A stretch of DNA of 64,000 nt from Symsagittifera roscoffensis (Eukaryota > Xenacoelomorpha > Acoela > Convolutidae): positions 12,748,368 to 12,812,367 of the forward strand of contig NC_087063.1 of assembly GCF_963678635.1 (NCBI RefSeq), written 5' to 3'. Position numbers and translations under genes: made by a program. The notes beneath the pieces are model-generated. The model was given only the letters and a program-made list of their open reading frames with translations. It did no database searches and was not told where the DNA came from. Below, piece by piece: positions 22,072 to 33,171 of this stretch. The first letter of the stretch is position 1. Every line of letters begins with the position of its first letter.

Positions 22072-22970
22072 ACTACCCCGACAGCCCGGTCAATGTCCCC
22101 ATTGAATCTCGCAATGTTCGTAAAATTGGTACAGTGTCATCGAACAGAATTTACAAAATGCACGAAATTACTCTTATCCACGTCATATCGACTCACTGCA
22201 GAATAAAATTGGCATCATACTACACTACTATAGCCTTCCAAATTCTTTCACTAATCTGCACTTTCGAGGGTATGACTTAAGATAAAACATTTTTTCTGAC
22301 TTCCAATGTCAATGCCCTGATTTAAAATTTTTTCTCCTAGGTTTTAAAAGGTGTTAGTTTGCAGGACAGTCCTGCCAACCAACAAGCTAAAATTATCCTA
22401 TTATGCTTCTTTCCTTCGGAAATCTTGGTTGTTATTGGCCTGAATATTAAAATTAAGGAACTCTGTGGTTAGAAAAAACAATGAAACAAACTCCCTCTGC
22501 AAGAGATTATCCAAGTCTTTCATGTCATCACAAAATGATCAATTTTCCTAGTTGATTAAAAACAATCATGCAGGCTAGAATATTTAAATATACTCTTTAC
22601 TCAAGCCTTTCTAAATAAATAGTGAGTGCCTATAAAGCCACTAACTAAAATGAAAATACAAATTTATAAATGCAACAAATTCTTTAATGCTCAAAACTCA
22701 ACTAAATGTTTTCTTTCAGCTTTCCATTACAACTTGGTTGCCTAGTTTCTCACTTGAGTTTTTGTCACACACATAAACCAATTCTGAGTTTTAATTTCTT
22801 CTCTTTCGTCACTTCTTTATTTCCTCTTTTTTTGTCGTTTAGAATTTCTAAAACTTCTAAATTCTTCTAATTTTCTTTCTTTTCGCATCTTGTTTTTCGG
22901 CCATTTGTCAATGCTCCATCTTCTCCTCCTACGGCATTGACTCTGCCTTTTCAGTTTCTGTGTCTTGCAA
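22072..22970 (-). other. Polypurine tract and 3' untranslated region, copy c
   Basis: Starts with a purine tract next to the LTR fragment, then the same 3' UTR as copy a, plus a T-rich 216-bp stretch (about 22750-22970) absent from copy a. Confidence 0.6.
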
Positions 22971-23042
22971 CACATCGTTAGCTATTCTGACGCTGTTGGA
23001 AGCAGTCCTCCAACACTTCTGCTCTTCTACCCTTTGTTTACA

Positions 23043-24509
23043 TCAAGGTAGGGGATCCACGTTAGATTCTCTGTTCCTGCAGAAGCTGTTGTGGAGACAC
23101 AACGTCACGTTTCTCTCCAAATCTTCTTTAAACACTTCTTCCTTCTCCCTTCCATTACAATCACTTGTCCTGTAGATTCTCTTTACAGCTGTGATCACTG
23201 CATTCCGATGAGTCACGAAAGCTCGCTTGAAAGCTCCTGCCCCAATGTCCAGCTGATACACACATACACACTGTACACTCTGCCGTGCTTCGACATATGC
23301 TTCTTGGCATACTCGTACAACCATGCAGTCATGTTGGCTCTAAGCCATGGCATCAGTCGTCTCCTTGCCCATATCTTTTTCACTTCTAACGGAATGTTCA
23401 GAATCTTGCACATTGTCTCAAAAAGATCTAAATCTTTTAGACAACCCAATTTCTACAATTGTTCGCGCGTTGGTGCCTCCTGTCTACTGTTCTCCCTCAC
23501 ATGAGCTTCCAACCATCGTATCGCCATCGTATCGCCATCATAACTGCCACTATCACTACTGTTATGGGCCGTGAAGAATCTAGTAAACCCATGGAGAGCA
23601 GCTCTCCAGAGTCCCAGATCAACACCAGATTACTACGTTCGGGGTAACACCATGTTTGCAGCAAGCAATGGCAAGGAAACTCGTCATGTGTCAACATGAT
23701 GCTCCTCCAGTTACGCTTTCCCGAATCTTCCATTAGTGGTTCCACTTCCATCATCGCTCGGTGGACTTCATCATTCTCATCTACTGTATTGTAATCCGTA
23801 ACGGTTGATCCTCTCTGTTTTTGTTTTTCAAAGTCACTGAAGTTCCCACTATCGTATCCCATGAACTTCTTTCCCAGTATCGATTCCAACTCCTCGTTAG
23901 CTCTCTCTGGAACTGCTGAGAACATTTTGCACATTAACTCATAAGATCTTTCGGACATTCTCGCTGATCTCACACACTTTGGCACTTAGAAGGCCTGATC
24001 CACGATCGTTCTCGTACTTTTCACATCCACAGCTACGAAATGCACTGGGTATCTGCTCTTGCACATTGGAGCTAAGGTCGATCCCACCAAATATCGCGCT
24101 CCCGATGGTCTGCGATAAGTTTCACTGTGTCTGATTTTCATTTCCGCCTCGATCGCTTCTCTCCATTTCCCTATGTGCTTTTGCTCAATCTGCAAAACTC
24201 CTGTGAACACTTCTACATTGATGGCCGTGACCATCTCATGTTTCTGTTCTAGATTCAATAGTGACTCTAAAGAACCAAACATGCAGTAGAATCCTAGTGC
24301 AGTCACTAGATTCACCTCGGTTCCTCCATGACAATCTGCGATCAATTCCGTTTCCGTTTTTGCTTTCATCACAATGTTCCCAAAAAATATTGTAACTGCT
24401 TGTGCTATCTCTCTAGAGTTTTCTCGCAATCCAGACTTCCACAAATGTGACCTTCCAGTCCACAGACTTCTGCCAGGTCCATCAATTCATCCAAGTTGAA
24501 TTTATGCAT
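23043..24509 (-). pseudogene. Retroelement ORF3, copy c (full-length position)
   Basis: An unrecognised protein of roughly 450-480 codons directly downstream of pol and the macro-like segment. ATG at 24509 (MHKFNLDELMDLAEVCG), an early frame change, then 24444-23986, stop, 23985-23497, stop, 23449-23213 and a tail in another frame to 23043. Visible traits: acidic/polar composition, TETELIADCHGGTEVNLV, EQKHIGKWREAIEAEMK, SRYPVHFVAVDVKSTRTIV, DEFPCHCLLQTW, VKKIWARRRLMPWLRANMT. No signal peptide, transmembrane helix or zinc knuckle was seen. Position suggests an accessory ORF of the retroelement. I assign no function. Confidence 0.6.
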
Positions 24510-24877
24510 TCTCTTTTCGGGTTCGATTCGATTTGATTTGATGATTTGACTCAAGTGAGTAATTAAACGATCAATGAGGATCTAGAAAAGAGGTCACGAA
24601 TATCACACTTGTCCATTTCACCTCAACGTCTCGTTAAAATTTATTTAAAACAGTCAGATAAAAAAACTTAGATCCTAAAATTTATTAAAATCACTCGGTC
24701 TCTAAAACTTTGGAATTCGACCTAAGATTGGACAGTCCAAACTTTGGATCTATTCCTAAGATCCTTATTCAGTTGTTCGTGGTCACTAACTCCTTCTTAC
24801 CCAGGACCTTAATAACATAACACATAACATAACATAACACATATTTAGTATGACGCCCCCCTGTATGCCTCCTAAAC

Positions 24878-25434
24878 TCAGGCTATAGATAAGTTATAAT
24901 TCTTATGCATGTATACTTGTATATTAGTATCAGAGAAGATTACGTGTATCAGCGCGGATAGTTCCCGTGGATGCAGTCGTCCTCTGTTCGGATCGGACAG
25001 TGGAAGCGAAAGCTCCTTCAATTCCCTTTCCACGAGGAAGTCTCTCAATCTCGTCAAGGACAAGACTAGATTTTCTGGATCCACGTGCCGCTTCTCCGTC
25101 GCCCGTGTTACTAAGAAGCATAGGTATTTTTCGGTGTCTGTGACGCCGCCGGAGGCAAGGCTGCTACGCCCCCTATTCCTGGTTTTTGCTTCCAAAGGAC
25201 TTCTATCTTTTTATATTCTCTCTTAAAATCCGCTGCTAACGCTGTCCTAAAACTCATGTCTGCTATGATTGCTATCGCACATGTTCCATTTGTGAGTATG
25301 AAATCGCTGTCCGTTAGTATTATTCTTCTTGAATATTCATTTGGTAAAATAAAATAAGACTCAACTACCCTATCTATGTCCGGTTTCTTAGGGTCCTCGC
25401 CTGTTTCCGCTTCTAAATCTCCTGTCTCTCTTGC
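24878..25434 (-). pseudogene. Macro-domain-like segment downstream of integrase, copy c
   Basis: Two overlapping frames cover one domain. The upstream frame (to 25111) reads GTCAIAIIADMSFRTALAAD, FKREYKKIEVLWKQKPGIGG, then a one-base loss near 25130 moves reading to the frame 25195-24878 with LCFLVTRATEKRH, ELSLPLSDPNRG and VIFSDTNIQVYM. This is the beta-alpha layout of TARG1/Poa1p-like macro domains (A-x-x-x-AD start, FK-x-x-Y, GGVA-L, FLVT, SLP, DTxIxVYM). The key GCGLD loop is absent. In context it would be the C-terminal part, or a separate product, of the Ty3/gypsy-like pol. Inference from pattern only. Confidence 0.65.
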
Positions 25435-26275
25435 TATTCATAATTTTCTTTAAATAAAATTTCAGTGTGGGTAAGTCCTACCCCCACTCCCCAGACAAAA
25501 ATATCCGTAGACCTCCCCGTCGATCGCATACCGGATATGAAGTCGAGGTTGGAAACCGGAAAGAGAAGTTGCCCTTCCTGGGCAGCCCAGGAAGGATCCT
25601 CTCGTTCGGTTTTTATGTATTTCATGCTTCCACGATCTACATCTTGAATCGTGACACTGGTCTCCTTTGGGTCCGACGTCATTTCGTTCAGCCATTGCAA
25701 GACACATAAATTCGTCAAGTTTTGTTTATATGACGGCTGTTGCTCGTCATCGACCCACTCCTCGTTGTGATCATCGATTATGTCAATGTCCTGTGACACA
25801 CAGTTATTTCTTCTAGACCCACTACTTCTTCCCCTATCTTCTTTAGGTCTATCCTGTCCCCTACAAAATCGTCGCCGTAAGGGTTATATCTTTTTCTGGG
25901 TCTCGTCCTGTGATTCTGTCGAGTCTGTATCGTGAACGGAAGATCCGGTTCCAAGTTCATGGGAACCTACCTTTGTTCAGGGCCTTGCCACTCCTCTTCT
26001 GCGTAGGGTAAAGTTTCATCGTCTGCTTCCTCTATGACTTCATTTCCGTCGTTCGTTTCCCTGGTGCCCTTCTCGTTGACCTCACAAGCAGGGTCCATCA
26101 TTAGATAATCCCCTTCTTCCATGTCTGCAGGTATACACCAGTCTTCTGTCGATGGATTGTGTGGCTTAATGTTTTCGTAATGAGCGGCTCCGCCAGTACT
26201 CAGTCTATAGAAGCGTCCCTCCTGGTGCACCTCCGTAATCATGAAGGGTCCCTTCCACTTTTTTAGAAGCTTTTT
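25434..26275 (-). pseudogene. Integrase C-terminal region and pol tail
   Basis: Reads VIPPKGTKKLLKKWKGPFMI, then TEVHQEGRFYRLSTGGAAHY and DWCIPADMEEGDYLMMDPAC, as in the chromatin/DNA-binding C-terminus that follows the integrase core in Ty3/gypsy elements. Frames 26242-25967, 25960-25778 and 25799-25434 follow one another with frame changes. A tryptophan codon in the VGDYVW-like motif has become TGA near 26290. The tail is acidic. Confidence 0.75.
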
Positions 26276-27129
26276 CGTTCCTTTCGGTGGTATGACGTTC
26301 TGAAATACTCATACGTAGTCCCCTACCCTAAGCTCCCATCACCTTTGGAAGATATCTGTCCCAATCGGTCATGTACCTGGAACAATATACCCTCAGCATC
26401 GACACTAACGATAGAGTTGCAGCAACAATATTGCGTTATACTTGTATAGGACTTTGTCTTCATCTCTTCTCTTGCAAGCCACAATCCCGTCCTTGTTCAA
26501 GTATAACCTCCCCTCTTTCTCCATAAAATACTGTCTCAGAATGCGGTAACTGTCTTCCTCGAGGTCTCCTTTGTCCGGAGAACCATTTTCGATCCATCTT
26601 TTCAGGTTGCTTGTCATGTGGTCATTTTTCTGCGCTCTTAGTAGATCCGAGAGTCTGTATCTCGCCTTTAAGTACGTCTTCATGACCCTCATCTGACTAT
26701 TCAGCTCATTGGGCTGATGCGTATCTTCTTCAATCTTAACGCACCAAATCTTTGCCAATGGCTGTGTTTCCTGTTCGAATGGCTGAAGATCAGTCCTGAC
26801 TACCTCTTTTTGTGGTAACAGACTCATCAAACGTTTCGATACCGCTATTGTTTCCAGATCATCCGCTGCGTTATCAAAGAATCTTTCACCTGGTATGAGG
26901 TAGCGATCACTGACAGTTCCAATCCCGAGCTCGAGTTCCTGTCTGAGTAGGTGTCAACTCCTGAGTTTCGGGAATTGTCGTCTATTGAAGAGTCTGTGAC
27001 GGAGTCTGCATCATCTCCTGGGTTAGTTCTGTGCTTTCTTGGCATCCATCTGAACTCCCCGGACGAAACTTTATTCTCCAGGTCCTGTTTCTCCTCAGGA
27101 ACTTTTTCATCTATATCAGACTCCCCGGA
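26276..27129 (-). pseudogene. Integrase N-terminal part with catalytic core deleted
   Basis: The frame 26830-26405 carries the linker and the start of the zinc-binding region (DSYRILRQYFMEKEGRLYLN) and stops at NAILLLQLYR. The next recognisable residues, in another frame at about 26400-26325, are SMLRVYCSRYMTDWDRYLPK, which normally lie after the catalytic glutamate. The HHCC histidines and cysteines and the whole D,D-35-E core are therefore missing. A second gap follows before VGDYV. The element cannot encode active integrase. Confidence 0.75.
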
Positions 27130-29663
27130 TCAACTTCCTTGTCCCGGTTGTTGATCATGAACTCGCCGGTTCTTCTCACCGTTCGTCTCCCCGGACAAAC
27201 AATCTTGCACCAGGTTTCGTTCAACCTTCTCACTTTCTTTATCCTGGTCCACAAAGGTAACGGTTTTCTTCTTTTGCGTATCGTTCTCCTGTTCTTTCCG
27301 GCCGTATAAAGTACTGGTTAAAACCTCGTGTGGTTTTGAGGATACTAGTTGCTGAACTATTGTCCTACAATCCCTCTCGTTTTCTTTGTGTTGTCGTCTG
27401 GACGGCATGATCTTCACCTTCGCACTAACTGCCAGTGATGCCACTGCTGCTGCCCACTCGGGGTCATCTCTGGTCACTTCTCTCTCTAACAATCCACCCA
27501 GCATCCGCATCACTTGCGGTGCGACCTGCACCGCTCCATCCAATAATGAGAGGCTGTTAATCTTCATGCGAGAGAGTTCCTGCTGGACCAGGTTCGAGCG
27601 CTGCAACAGATCCAAGGGCACCGGGTCCTTCTTGGATAAGATCTTTATCTCGGCTGCTCTCTCCACAGGCAACTCAGGATGTCCTGGAATTGGATGTCCA
27701 GACTTGTCCAACCATCTTGTTAAGGGAAGCGCTTCATAAGTTTCTTTGTCCAGAAACGAGAATCCTTCCTTTTTTTCTGCCTGATTGGCTTGCTTCTTTT
27801 CCAATCTTCCATAGAACTCGGTTTTCTTGCTGAGGCTGTCAGCATTCTGGTGTTTTTCACGCATCCTGTGCTCGGTTATCATGTGGTAGCCATCTAATCT
27901 CACTATCCATCTTCCTATATAACTCTGATCCATCGAGTATGTCTTCAGCCAGGATAACCCCTTTTGTCCACGCGTAACTTAAAGGGAGCGCTCCCCAAGT
28001 ATGCGCGGTACTTTTCCAAAAATGTGACTACTGCAAACATTTCTACTTTTGGTGCACCATATTTCATCTCAGTGTCACTTAACACCTTACTGTCATATGC
28101 TATGGGACGGAGAACGGTTCTCCCATTCCATTCTTGCTCCTGATGCAGTATTCCCGAGATGGCTACTACTGATGCGTCTGTGTCAAGAACATACATGCAC
28201 TTTTCAGTAGGCATGCCTAGCACTGGCGCCCCGCACAGCTCGCGCATTATGTTCTCAAAGGCCGTTTGAGCTTCATCGCTCCATTCGAATTTTTCCCCTT
28301 TGTTGCGCATCAGCTTCTGCATCGGATACACCTTGTCTGCATATCCTTTTATGAACTCACGGTAGTAGTTGACAAACCCTAGGAAACTCATAAGCTGTGT
28401 GTCCATTCTGGAAGCCTTCCATGTCAACACAGCTCCTACTGCTTCCGGGTCCGGCCTCACACCATGCCTGTCCACCATTCTTCCTAGGTACTTGATTGAA
28501 TCCCTAAGGATTTCACACTTCGATGGTTTGCATTTCAAGCCTGCTCTTTTCATGCATCCAAAGACCTCATCAAGCCGATCAATGTGGTCTTCCAGGGTCG
28601 GTGTTGCTATGACTAAATCATCCACGTAACACATCACAAGATTCCCGTACTTCTTTGTCACTCTGGTCAAAGCTTGAGCCATCAGTCTTTGAAAAGTGGC
28701 CGTTGCGTTGCACAAGCCGAAAGGCATCCTCTTCTACTGGTACAACCCCATTTCGCACGCGAATCTGGTCTTTTCTCAATTCTTTTTCCGCAGAGGGACA
28801 TACCAGAAGGCAGAACCCAAGTCCGATGTGGTGAAGAACTTGGCATCACCAAGTTTAGAGAGGCTCTCGTCTATTCGCGGTATTGGGTACGCATCTTTTA
28901 TTGTTACCGCGTTCAAGTGATGAAAGTCGCAACAAAACGTAAACTGCCCCCTTTTTTTCGCCATTACTACTTCGCAAGCCCATGGCAATTTCGAGGGTTC
29001 TATCATGTCGTTTTCGAGCATCATTTCTATTTCCGCTCGGCACGCTTCCGTTTTAGGTGGCGTCATTCGTCTTGCGCCTTCCCTATGGGGAACGGCGCCT
29101 TCCTCTAGTTCAATTTCGTGTTCGACGAAATTACAGCAACCGATATCTGCCTTATGTTTTGAAAATACATCCGCGTTCCGATTTAAAACCTCCCGAAGTA
29201 GTTCGAAATCTCCCTCGCCTATTTTCCCTTTTAAGTGTTCTGTCTCTGGCAAAACCGGTTTGTCAGACTCTAGTTCATATAACGAGGGGCGTTCCGGAAA
29301 ATTCGAGCAGGTCGATGAGCCCTCGTCGGTTTCTGACTTCATTGAAAACAATTGATGAATAGATTTTAATTCATTGATCCTTTTTAAAATTTTATCTTTT
29401 TTGGCATGATAAGGACAGTTTTTCACACTATATTTCTTCAAGTTTTGTGTCTCCTCATAGTCGGTCTTCATCGGCAAGGCGTCACCAAGTTTCTCTCCAC
29501 GCTGGATTGAAACCGTGGGGTCCAGTGTGTTCAATAACACACTGACAAACAGTCCGCTTCGCGTTAACGAGAAACTCCGGCCTAAAATCACCGAACTCTG
29601 ACTATTTGGATTTGGTACTAAGCAAACCTGTTTACTATCACTTAACGAAATTAAGTTTCTCAT
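27130..29663 (-). pseudogene. Ty3/gypsy-like reverse transcriptase and RNase H
   Basis: The frame 29663-28776 holds the RT N-terminal part: MIEPSKLPWACEVVMAKKRG, FCCDFHHLNAVTIKDAYPIP and TTSDLGSAFW with the first catalytic Asp. After a frame change near 28750, frame 28727-27945 continues MPFGLCNATATFQRLMAQAL and VMCYVDDLVIATP (catalytic YVDD at about 28628-28617), FLGFVNYYREFI, then YVLDTDASVVAISGILHQEQ, the RNase H start. A second frame change near 27940 leads to frame 27933-27130 with the RNase H end (HQNADSLSKK). Motif order is typical for Metaviridae-type elements. Two frameshifts make it a pseudogene. Confidence 0.88.
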
Positions 29664-29800
29664 TCTAAAAATTGCTACTAATGCTTGTCCCGGCTGTAGT
29701 TTTAAGTTTCTGTCTAAAAAAATTGGTACCTTGTTTTCGTCTGTTATTATTCTGTTAATTAGTTTCTTAACATACTTCCGATCCGAGTTCCTAATCCTTA

Positions 29801-30451
29801 TTACACCGTTTTCAAGTCAATCGTCACGTCAAAATTCCTGACAAAATCTCTGCCCAAGATGAATTGGTCGGCGCTGTCCAAATTCTCCACCACCAGGAAG
29901 CTCATCCAAAGATCCCGTCCGTCCATATGGAGGACCGTTATTGGTGTTCTTCCGGCTACGTAAATCGCTCCTCGATTGGCTGCAGCCAGTTTGAGATTCG
30001 TCGGAATTAGATCTTCCCTCGTGAAGCCGAATCTTCCCCAAGTCTTTATTGGCATCACACTCACAACCGCTCCTGTGTCCAGAAGCCCTGTGACTCCGAT
30101 TTTCTTTCCGTTGGTGTCGAGCAGATGTGCAGTCACATCTGCTTCGTATCCAATGTGTACTGCATCTTGCTCCATCATGGCGTCATGACCTATCCTGCGG
30201 ACTTTGAGTTCCTCTTCACCCAAATAGATCTGTCCTATCTGGTCACTGTCTGTTGTTACACATGTCCTAGTGTAGATACTGATTCCATCCACGTTCAGCA
30301 TCTTTTGATACGGCCCATAGACTTCCACGTAGCGTCCATGAAGTTTCTTTATGCGAGGGCCACCCGTTGTTAGTAGTGCTCGCACAGCTCTTGACTCAGT
30401 GTGTGGCTCCACCCACCTCAGATTATCTGCATATGTGTGCAAATGCATCAA
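29801..30451 (-). CDS. Retropepsin-like aspartic protease of the Ty3/gypsy-like element
   Basis: The 216-codon frame contains TGLLDTGAVVSVMP with catalytic Asp at residue 125 and a later FILGRDF (about 198-203), the flap/C-terminal hydrophobic motif of retropepsins. It would cleave the Gag-Pol polyprotein in the particle. It lies directly 3' of gag and 5' of RT, the standard order. The frame itself is intact, but the flanking gag and RT frames are broken. Confidence 0.85.
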   Translation of the reverse strand: MMHLHTYADNLRWVEPHTESRAVRALLTTGGPRIKKLHGRYVEVYGPYQKMLNVDGISIYTRTCVTTDSDQIGQIYLGEEELKVRRIGHDAMMEQDAVHIGYEADVTAHLLDTNGKKIGVTGLLDTGAVVSVMPIKTWGRFGFTREDLIPTNLKLAAANRGAIYVAGRTPITVLHMDGRDLWMSFLVVENLDSADQFILGRDFVRNFDVTIDLKTV

Positions 30452-30815
30452 AGTAAATCTGATGGTTCACTCAGATTTCTGATTACCTGGTGTCCCGCTA
30501 CCGATATTATTGACTGTATTTTGCTTCCTTGTGTCACCATACCGAACCTCTGCCCGGAAATTACATTAAGATTCATGCTCAAACTTCTTGGTGCCTTTGT
30601 TTCTTCGACTTCTGTTGCCTCGAAGGTATTCAGCTTCTTCTGTAGTTTCTCAATTTCCAATTCGAGCTTCACTTTTTGCACGATCTCTTTCGTTACCAGT
30701 TCCTGCTGCACTCTATTTAGAGCATTCCTCGCGGCTGCCCTATAATCAATCTTGAAGTCGTCCGCCGCAGTCACCGATTCCGGTTCACATGTGTCCTCTG
30801 TTACCGCCTGCATTT
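30448..30815 (-). pseudogene. Gag C-terminal / Gag-Pro linker segment
   Basis: A 121-codon frame rich in charged heptad-like sequence (KEIVQKVKLELEIEKLQKKL), so a short coiled coil is likely. It sits between the zinc-knuckle segment and the protease frame, overlapping the latter's start by four bases. Probably part of one Gag or Gag-Pol protein interrupted by mutation. Confidence 0.6.
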
Positions 30816-30935
30816 TCTTCGTTGCCAGCTATTGCGGTTTTTCTTTTCTGCGCGCCTCCGCTTCACTCAGTAGGCGAGCCTTGCTGGCTTTCCTTCCCGA
30901 TAAAGCTTCCTCGTGCCTTGGATGCTTGATGTCTG

Positions 30936-31846
30936 CTACAGCATCCCAGAATTGCGAACAATTCGATTTAAAAGGCCCTCCGCGTTGCAAAAGAAACATC
31001 TCGGGCCAAATTTTGCAATTACTCCTCTCATGAAATCTTCATGATCGACTTCTGACGCATCTTCGTCCTCGAGGCTAAAACCTATTGCTTTCATGCCCTG
31101 TTTGTAAGTTGGGCATGTTGACACATGATGGTCGGTCGAACTGCAATTTGCACAAGAGCGCCTCTTGTCCATATCATCCCTTGGTTTGTACCAGTTGTTA
31201 CATTGGTTTGCTGGTCCGTTGTTAAAATTGCCATAATTGTTCTTGTAATATCCAGATCTCGATGCAGGTTTCAGTAAAAGATATTCTTTTGACTTGAGCC
31301 TCAACTCCTCTGGTGTTGGCGCATTGGTTGATAGTGGTGTGTAATATGTTGCTAACATTGTACGAAGTTCATCATTCTTCACAGCATCGATGAATTTTGA
31401 TGCTACCGCCGTTTGGCTACGCCTTCTAAGCATCTCCAAATCGTCTAGAAAGTTGTCTATCGTCTCATCTTCTCGTTGCCTCCTTTTCTCGAAGCGCATC
31501 ATTGCTTGGTGTCGTTGCACCCCTGAGCCAAAACGATTTAACAAGATTTCAAAGATTTTCTCAGCAGTATCCCGCTGATATGGCTTTTTGCCATCACACA
31601 GTTTAGGGCTATCCCTTCCAAGTTACTGGTGAGCGCACTGCACTCTTGCCTCTCTGACAGGTCTTCTTCATCGAAATGCAGTTTCATCACCTCTATCCAG
31701 GGGTCAATGCAGCCATCAGATTCTTCCTTGTAGCATCTTGGTTTCTTAAAGACTCTTCTGGACTTTTCACTGCCTTCATTGGTTCTGGATAAACTCCTCG
31801 GGAATGTCTCCAAAGACCTGTTTAGGGGTTCAAAGGCTGTGGCCAT
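30936..31846 (-). pseudogene. Gag capsid and nucleocapsid (zinc knuckle)
   Basis: Frames 31846-31538 and 31544-30936. The first reads IDPWIEVMKLHFDEEDLSER, a capsid-like retrotransposon Gag start. The second reads LNRFGSGVQRHQAMMRFEK and RRQREDETIDNFLDDLEMLR, then a CCHC zinc knuckle C-x2-C-x4-H-x4-C at residues 131-144 (about 31154-31113). A second CFFC half-knuckle follows near 30975, where the frame is lost. Gag packages the element RNA. Duplicated in part at 37261-37569. Confidence 0.8.
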
Positions 31847-31942
31847 TGCTGTGGCATCTCTTGAATGCCCCGACTGAGTATCATCGTCCCCTGATAATGG
31901 TTCTGTATTTGGTATATCCCTTCTATCCGAATCGCCGGGATT

Positions 31943-33171
31943 TTATCTTCCTTGGCTCGCATGACTCATCCTTAGGCTTGCATGACTCCTGTTCCTGGAA
32001 TCACATCTCCCCGTCGCATGTGTGCCTTGCGTCGGTCGTTCATTTGAAGTCTGTCTGTTGCCAGTTGAACTTCCTCTGAAGTGTGGGCCCCATGTTCTGT
32101 TATCCCCTGTGGCATAGCCTGCTGAACTGCCCCTACCTCTAGTGGATCCATATGTCTTTCTCCTATTCTGTTGGTCCTTGAAGTTCACCCTAGGCTCCCT
32201 GCTGGGACCTCCCGAGTTCGGTTCCCCTTCTTTTGGTCCACTCTTGCTGCCTAGTAGCCCGTCCAACCTATCCATGATAGCCTGAGTTCGCCTCTCCATC
32301 ATCGCATCTATCTTTGTGTCAAGAGTCCCAAGAGACTGCTCTTGCTGACTTCTCATTTTCTCCATGTCGTCTCTCAAGCGTAACTCTCTCTGTTCCGCTT
32401 CTCTTGTCATTCGCGACAAGTTCTTCGCTATGTGTTCATCCGTTCTTTCCTTTAAGCGTTTTTCGCTTCTACCAACTTCTTGTCTATTGCGGTTTATTTC
32501 TTCCCGTAGACTTTCTCTTTCAACGTGGACTGCTTTTTTTAGTTCACTCATTCTTATGGACATCTATTCATTTTGTTCTCCTATACTGCCCACTATGTTG
32601 TTCAAGGCTTCTTCAAATGATGCTCCGTTTTCTACTAGTGGCGTCACAAGTGGCGGTGTCACCCTGTCGATCCCAGGTAGCTTGGTACTGGTCGAGATTC
32701 GGGCTTTGATTCTCTGCCTCGAGGTCTTTTCCTTATCCACCTCTGGATCCGCCGATGCGTTGCTTAGCTCTATATTTCTATTCTCCCCAGTTCGCGTTTC
32801 CGAATTTGTCATACTCACAAAGTCTCTTGACTGGCCTGATGTGTTTGTGTTTTTGCTTATCGTTCTCACCACTCATCATCGTCCTCCTCTTCCTCCTGGG
32901 ATTCACCTTCATCTCCTGTACCCACTCCCATGGTGAATGGAAAAATGTGTCCTAAGGTGTTCTTCACACTTTCTGAAAATGATGAGGACGTCGCCTGTTT
33001 CTCCGTCACGCCTGCCATCATAGTGTTGTCTGTGGGAGATCTTCTAGTTGCCACTATTTCAGTAGAGAAGTCGGACAGCTCCGACATCTCCTCTCGGTCC
33101 AGTGTTAAGGTGGAAGTGGCAAAAGTGTTAAGGTGGAAGGTGGAAGCGGGCTCGTTTGATCCAATCCACAA
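31943..33171 (-). pseudogene. Gag N-terminal region, coiled coil
   Basis: Frames 33171-32866, 32872-32564 and 32563-31943 follow each other. The first two are in different frames, overlapping by seven bases at 32866-32872. The second and third are the same frame separated by one stop. The third is strongly coiled-coil (RESLREEINRNRQEV, KRLKERTDEHIAKNL) and then glycine/arginine/serine rich. The overlap could be a programmed shift, but the other damage favours mutation. Copied at 37666-38894. Confidence 0.65.

Noticed and set aside
32314-32936. Long plus-strand frames (131 and 190 codons) over gag
   Set aside because: Shadows of the minus-strand gag reading. The minus strand gives coherent coiled-coil and Gag features.
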